This document shows positions 43,838 through 47,437 of a DNA stretch of 47,437 nucleotides, piece by piece. This DNA comes from Antarcticimicrobium sp. GTDB taxonomy: Bacteria > Pseudomonadota > Alphaproteobacteria > Rhodobacterales > Rhodobacteraceae. Numbering within the stretch: position 1 is the first letter of the stretch; each line of letters opens with the position of its first letter. The notes below the pieces were generated by a model, which did not search any database, was not told where the DNA came from, and saw only the letters and a program-made list of their open reading frames with translations. A program made the position numbers and the translations under genes. The stretch spans positions 1-47,437 of the forward strand of contig NZ_JARGPK010000012.1 of NCBI RefSeq assembly GCF_029212575.1, written 5' to 3'.

Positions 43838-45774
43838 TCGCCAAGCCCCATCTTGATGTACCCCGTCGGGCAGACGTCGGCGCAGATGTGACAACCGATG
43901 CAGCGGGTGTAGTCGGTGTCGACATAGCGGCCCACGGTGCGGTCAGATTTCTTGACCCGGAACACCGCGTCCTGCGGGCAGAACACCACGCAGTTGTCGC
44001 ATTCGAAACACATGCCGCAGGACATGCAGCGTTCGCCCTCCTTCTGCGCCTGCTCCTCCAACAGGCCGACGATGCGCTCCTCGAAGTTGCCCAGGACCGC
44101 GTCGCCCTCGATATGGACCTCCTGCCGGGTCTCGCGCGGAACGAAGTTGAAATGTCCCTTGAACAACTCGTCATGCGGGATGATCTGGCTCGCCGATCGG
44201 TCCTCGTAGTTGTGGATCGCATAGGCGGCGTCATCGGTGCCGCGTTTCTGCAAATGATCATAGGGCGAAGGATCGTGGCCGCGCTGGTGCAACTCCTCCA
44301 GCAGGTTGAAATGGTGCACGTCCACCCTTGGCCGGCGGTGAATGTCGCCATCGTCGAGGTAATCGGTGATCGCCTCGGCCGCGATCCGCCCGTGCCCGAT
44401 GGCCGTGGTCAGCAGGTGCGGCCGAACGATATCGCCGCCGGCGAAATGCTTCTCGCGCCCCTTGACCTGATAGGCACCGGCGATGTCGATGAAGCCGCGC
44501 CCGTTGTCGAGGTCCTCGACCCCGCTCAGGTCGCCACTCTGGCCGATGGCGGCGATGATGATATCGGCCTCCAGCACGAACTCGGTGCCCTCGATCGGCT
44601 CGGGCGCGTTGCCCTTCATCTCGCATTCGCACATCTTCAGGCCGGTCGCCCGTCCGCCCTCGCGGATCACCTCGATCGGCATCACGCTGCCCCGGATCTC
44701 GATGCCCTCGCGCCTGGCGTCCTCGCGCTCGCGTTCGGCGGCGGTCATTTCCTCGACCGGGAACAGCGAGGTGAGCGTTGCCTGCATCCCTTCGCGGGTC
44801 AGCGAACTGGCGATATCGTGGCTGGTGAAATCGACGACCGATCCATCGTTGCGCTCGGGCAGGTAATCGGCGGTGACATGGCCCAGCCGGCGCGCCACCG
44901 AGGCGACGTCGATCGAGGTGTCGCCGCCACCCACCACCACGACCTTCTTGGCGGTGCCCAGCACATAGCCCTGGTTGAAGGCGTCGAGAAACTCGATCCC
45001 GTTGATGCAGTTGTCGGCCCCTTCCCAGCCGGGAACCGGCAGCGGTCGCCCGTTCTGCGCGCCCAACGCCCAGAAGATCGCATCGAACCCCGCCTCCAGA
45101 TCCGCCAGCGCGATATCCGTGCCGACGCGGGTGCCGGTCCGGACCGTCACGCCCATGTCGGTGATCCGGCCGATCTCGGTATCGAGCATGCTGCGCGGCG
45201 TCCGGTAGCCCGGAATGCCATAGCGCATCATGCCGCCAAGCTTGTCATTGGCCTCGAAGATCGTCACCGCGTGGCCGTCCTTGCGCAGGAAATAGGCCGC
45301 CGAAAGCCCGGCGGGCCCGCCGCCGATCACCGCGACCTTGCGGCCGGTGTCGGCGCCCGGCGCCTCGTGGGTGACGCCGTTCTCATTGGCCCAGTCGCCG
45401 ACATATTGCTCGACCGCGTTGATGCCGACGTAATCGTCGACCTCGTTGCGGTTGCAGCCGGCCTCGCAGGGCGCCGGGCAGACCCGGCCCATGGTCGAGG
45501 GAAACGGGTTGGCCGCAGCCATCCGGTGAAACGCGTATTCCTGCCAGGCCATGCCCTCGACCGGCGGCTTGTCCATGCCGCGTGCGATCGCCAGCCAGCC
45601 CCGGATCTCGTGGCCCGAGGGGCACGCGCCCTGGCACGGCGGCGTCTTGTGCACGTAGGTCGGGCACTTGTGGGAATGGTCGGCCTTGAAGATCTTCTCC
45701 TCAAGATCCCAGTCCGACGGCATTTCCCCTTCCTTGAACCGGCGGAATGTCGCGCCTTTTTCCAAGTCTTTCAT
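43834..45774 (-). CDS. dsrL: DsrL, NAD(P)H:acceptor oxidoreductase partner of DsrAB
   Basis: A 646-residue cytoplasmic iron-sulfur flavoprotein. The N-terminal cluster region has CPTYVHKTPPCQGACP and CPAPCEAGC. The FAD site is KVAVIGGGPAGLSAAYFL and the NAD(P) site is VVVVGGGDTSIDVASVARRL. The C-terminus carries a ferredoxin domain (CMSCGMCFECDNCVVFCP and CIGCHICADVCP). DsrL is known as the electron link between reverse DsrAB and NAD+. It sits 26 bases after dsrK, and its stop overlaps the dsrJ start. The presence of dsrL, with dsrN and tusA, argues for sulfur oxidation over sulfate reduction. Confidence 0.94.
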   Translation of the reverse strand: MKDLEKGATFRRFKEGEMPSDWDLEEKIFKADHSHKCPTYVHKTPPCQGACPSGHEIRGWLAIARGMDKPPVEGMAWQEYAFHRMAAANPFPSTMGRVCPAPCEAGCNRNEVDDYVGINAVEQYVGDWANENGVTHEAPGADTGRKVAVIGGGPAGLSAAYFLRKDGHAVTIFEANDKLGGMMRYGIPGYRTPRSMLDTEIGRITDMGVTVRTGTRVGTDIALADLEAGFDAIFWALGAQNGRPLPVPGWEGADNCINGIEFLDAFNQGYVLGTAKKVVVVGGGDTSIDVASVARRLGHVTADYLPERNDGSVVDFTSHDIASSLTREGMQATLTSLFPVEEMTAAEREREDARREGIEIRGSVMPIEVIREGGRATGLKMCECEMKGNAPEPIEGTEFVLEADIIIAAIGQSGDLSGVEDLDNGRGFIDIAGAYQVKGREKHFAGGDIVRPHLLTTAIGHGRIAAEAITDYLDDGDIHRRPRVDVHHFNLLEELHQRGHDPSPYDHLQKRGTDDAAYAIHNYEDRSASQIIPHDELFKGHFNFVPRETRQEVHIEGDAVLGNFEERIVGLLEEQAQKEGERCMSCGMCFECDNCVVFCPQDAVFRVKKSDRTVGRYVDTDYTRCIGCHICADVCPTGYIKMGLGE

Positions 45775-45800
45775 CGCAGTCCCCTCCCCGGGCCGCGCGC

Positions 45801-47339
45801 CTATGCGGCGCCCTCGGCCGTTTCGCCTTCTTCTTCTTCACCCGCGTCCTGACCGGTCAGGATGATGGCGTTCGACACCATCTGGTGAACTGACAGGATC
45901 GAATCCATCTCGTATCCGAACTTGGGCATGACCTTGGAAAACTGCGTCTTGCAGATGGCGCAGATCGCGGCCATGTGGGTGACCCCGTGTTCCTCGGTCA
46001 CCTCCTGCAGCGCGGTCATCCGGGGGCTCGCCCCCTTGGTGCGCAGGTCCATCAGCTCGTCGGTCAACAGCCCGCCACCGCCGCCGCAGCACAGCGTCGA
46101 TTCCATGATCGTGTCGCGCGGCATGTCGTAGAAATGGTTGCAGACCGATTTCAGGATATGGCGCGGGATCTCGAACTGGCCGCCGGCCTCCTCGCCCATG
46201 CCGCTGGCCCTCGCGACGTTGCAGCTGTCGTGATAGGTCAGCCGGATATGGTCGTTGCGCGCCTTGTCGATATTCAGCGTGCCTTTCTGGATCTCGCCCC
46301 AGGTGAATTCGCAGATGTGCTGCGGCACCGGGTAATTCTGGTCGAGGAAATCCCACGGCCCGGCCAGCGTGTTCAGGAACGAATAGGCCACGCGCCAGGC
46401 ATGGCCGCATTCGCCGAAAATGATCCGCTTGACGCCCAGCTCCTTGGCCGCCTTGCGGATGCGCAGCGACACCTCGCGCATGTTCTCGTAAGAGCCGATG
46501 AACAGGCCGAAATTGGCGGCCTCCGAGGCATAGCTGGACACCGTCCAGCTGACCCCGGCCTCGTGAAACACCTTGGCATATCCGATCAGCCCCTCGATAT
46601 GCGGCTCGGCAAAGAAATCCGCCGAGGGCGTCACCAAAAGGATGTCGGCGCCCTTTTCATCCAGCGGGATGCGCACCGAGACGCCGGTGTCGTCCTCGAT
46701 ATCCTCCTCGAGGCCCTCCAGCGTCGCCCGCAGAGCCTTTTCCTGCAGCCCGAGGTTGTTGCCGATCTTGTGGACCTTGCCGATGATCTCGTTGCAGTAT
46801 TTCTGCCCCTTGCCGACCACGTCCATGATCTCGCGCGCCGCCATCGAGATTTCGGCGGTGTCGATCCCGAACGGGCAGAACACCGAGCAGCGGCGGCACT
46901 GGCTGCACTGGTGGTAATAGGAATACCACTCGTCCAGCACCTCCTCGGTCAGGTCGCGGGCGCCGACCAGCCAGGGGAAATGCTTGCCCGCAAAGGTGAA
47001 ATACCGCCGATAGACCGAGCGCAGCAGATCCTGCCGCGCCACGGGCATGTTCTTGGGGTCGCCGGTGCCGATGAAGTAATGGCATTTGTCGGTGCAGGCC
47101 CCGCATTTCACGCAGGCATCGAGATAGACCTGAAAGGCGCGGTTCTTTTCCGCCAGGTCCTTCATCTTGGCCAGCGCCCGCTCCTTCCAGTCGGGCAACA
47201 ACTCGCCCGGGAACCCGACACTGGCCTGATGCTCGGGCGAGGCGGGATAAGGCATGCTATCGGCCATGGCGCCGCATTTCAGGCGCGGGATCTCCAGCGG
47301 GTGCGCAAGCTGGGGGATTTCGGTGTCTTTCGGCGCCAT
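45801..47339 (-). CDS. dsrK: DsrK, HdrD-like iron-sulfur subunit
   Basis: A 512-residue cytoplasmic subunit of DsrMKJOP. Two ferredoxin-type motifs are CVKCGACTDKCHYF and CSQCRRCSVFCPFG. Two CCG-domain signatures follow, in ECGHAWRVAY with YHDSCNVAR, and TLCCGGGGG, which bind the non-cubane [4Fe-4S] cluster of HdrB/D relatives. It is thought to oxidise or reduce the DsrC trisulfide/thiol pair. The acidic C-terminal tail (DAGEEEEGETAEGAA) is notable. It begins seven bases after dsrM. Confidence 0.95.
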   Translation of the reverse strand: MAPKDTEIPQLAHPLEIPRLKCGAMADSMPYPASPEHQASVGFPGELLPDWKERALAKMKDLAEKNRAFQVYLDACVKCGACTDKCHYFIGTGDPKNMPVARQDLLRSVYRRYFTFAGKHFPWLVGARDLTEEVLDEWYSYYHQCSQCRRCSVFCPFGIDTAEISMAAREIMDVVGKGQKYCNEIIGKVHKIGNNLGLQEKALRATLEGLEEDIEDDTGVSVRIPLDEKGADILLVTPSADFFAEPHIEGLIGYAKVFHEAGVSWTVSSYASEAANFGLFIGSYENMREVSLRIRKAAKELGVKRIIFGECGHAWRVAYSFLNTLAGPWDFLDQNYPVPQHICEFTWGEIQKGTLNIDKARNDHIRLTYHDSCNVARASGMGEEAGGQFEIPRHILKSVCNHFYDMPRDTIMESTLCCGGGGGLLTDELMDLRTKGASPRMTALQEVTEEHGVTHMAAICAICKTQFSKVMPKFGYEMDSILSVHQMVSNAIILTGQDAGEEEEGETAEGAA

Positions 47340-47346
47340 GACGACC

Positions 47347-47437
47347 TCAACCTTCCAGTTTCGCCGCCCAGGCGGCGATGTGGCGCCGCTCGCGGGGGTT
47401 GTCGACCTGGTTGCGGCTGGGGCTGAAGAACAGCCCC
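47347..47437 (-). CDS. dsrM: DsrM, 3' end only (runs off the right edge)
   Basis: The last 29 codons and stop of a gene read on the minus strand: GLFFSPSRNQVDNPRERRHI then AAWAAKLEG. The RNQVDNPRE segment and the position directly in front of dsrK fit the cytoplasmic tail of DsrM, the NarI-like cytochrome b subunit. Too little is in the window to see haem ligands. The assignment rests on the tail motif and on gene order. Confidence 0.8.
   Translation of the reverse strand, partial: GLFFSPSRNQVDNPRERRHIAAWAAKLEG

Noticed and set aside
43355-43894. Longer DsrJ starting at 43894
   Set aside because: It would add 19 residues inside dsrL and bury the signal peptide; the GTG at 43837 in a GTGA overlap is better.
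43888-45852. Open frame of about 650 codons antisense to dsrL
   Set aside because: Mirror of dsrL with no motif of its own; dsrL has complete FAD, NAD and cluster signatures.
38968-47437. Dissimilatory sulfate reduction operon
   Set aside because: dsrL and the order K-L-J-O-P-N with tusA/dsrE2 mark the oxidative (reverse) pathway; no sat, apr or qmo genes are seen. DsrAB phylogeny would be decisive.

Overview
The window is about 47 kb of GC-rich DNA, coding almost end to end. It reads as a chromosomal segment of an alphaproteobacterium of the Rhodobacteraceae (roseobacter type). Evidence for this: a MetG of the kind typical of that family, an alphaproteobacterial LexA box (GAAC-N7-GAAC), an EutB/EutC/AsnC/Ssd/aminotransferase cluster of the kind found in marine roseobacters, and frequent ATGA/GTGA gene overlaps. 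No tRNA, rRNA, insertion sequence, prophage or CRISPR array was seen, and no gene-free stretch reaches 300 bases.

Layout. 1-5600: the 3' end of a GlxA-type AraC regulator, an aldo/keto reductase, a LexA-controlled ImuA-like gene, an MFS transporter and metG, followed by a small lipoprotein gene. 6000-16320 (minus strand): a catabolic island with a GntR regulator, a TauABC/SsuABC-type ABC transporter, a FAD oxidoreductase, EutB-like and EutC-like enzymes, an AsnC regulator, a semialdehyde dehydrogenase and a class III aminotransferase. It resembles the late part of ectoine/hydroxyectoine catabolism, but the ring-opening and deacetylating hydrolases (EutD/EutE) are not here. 16416-23101 (minus): a complete N-type ATPase operon, atpDCQRBEFAG, with no atpH. 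23331-30848 (plus): glutamate dehydrogenase, a LuxR-type regulator, a PotABCD-type polyamine/amine importer and a serine hydrolase. 30859-35864: a GlxA/CdhR-like regulator divergent from an acyl-CoA dehydrogenase, an ADP-forming acyl-CoA synthetase and a CaiD-like hydratase, probably a carnitine/gamma-butyrobetaine module. 35978-37982: a divergent PRPP synthetase and a kinase-like protein in convergent overlap.

38100-47437: a sulfur-oxidation island. On the minus strand the order is dsrM (3' end only), dsrK, dsrL, dsrJ, dsrO, dsrP, a TrpD2/YbiB-like gene and dsrN, packed with overlaps or gaps of a few bases. On the plus strand a dsrE2-like gene and tusA converge on dsrN. This is the electron-transfer half of the reverse (oxidative) Dsr pathway: DsrMKJOP in the membrane, DsrL as the NAD(P)H oxidoreductase partner of DsrAB, DsrN for siroheme amidation, and TusA/DsrE2 for sulfur trafficking. 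dsrAB, dsrEFH and dsrC are expected beyond the right edge; this is inference.

Most interesting points: the TrpD2-like gene translationally coupled between dsrP and dsrN; a DsrJ with no cysteine outside its three haem motifs, so without the cysteine haem ligand described for purple sulfur bacteria; the remodelled ectoine-like island; the N-ATPase c-subunit with two helix carboxylates; and several precise regulatory signatures (a LexA box inside a leaderless promoter, CTACCCC/GGGGTAG dyads beside luxR, perfect hairpins around asnC). All assignments come from reading motifs and gene order by eye; no database search was run.
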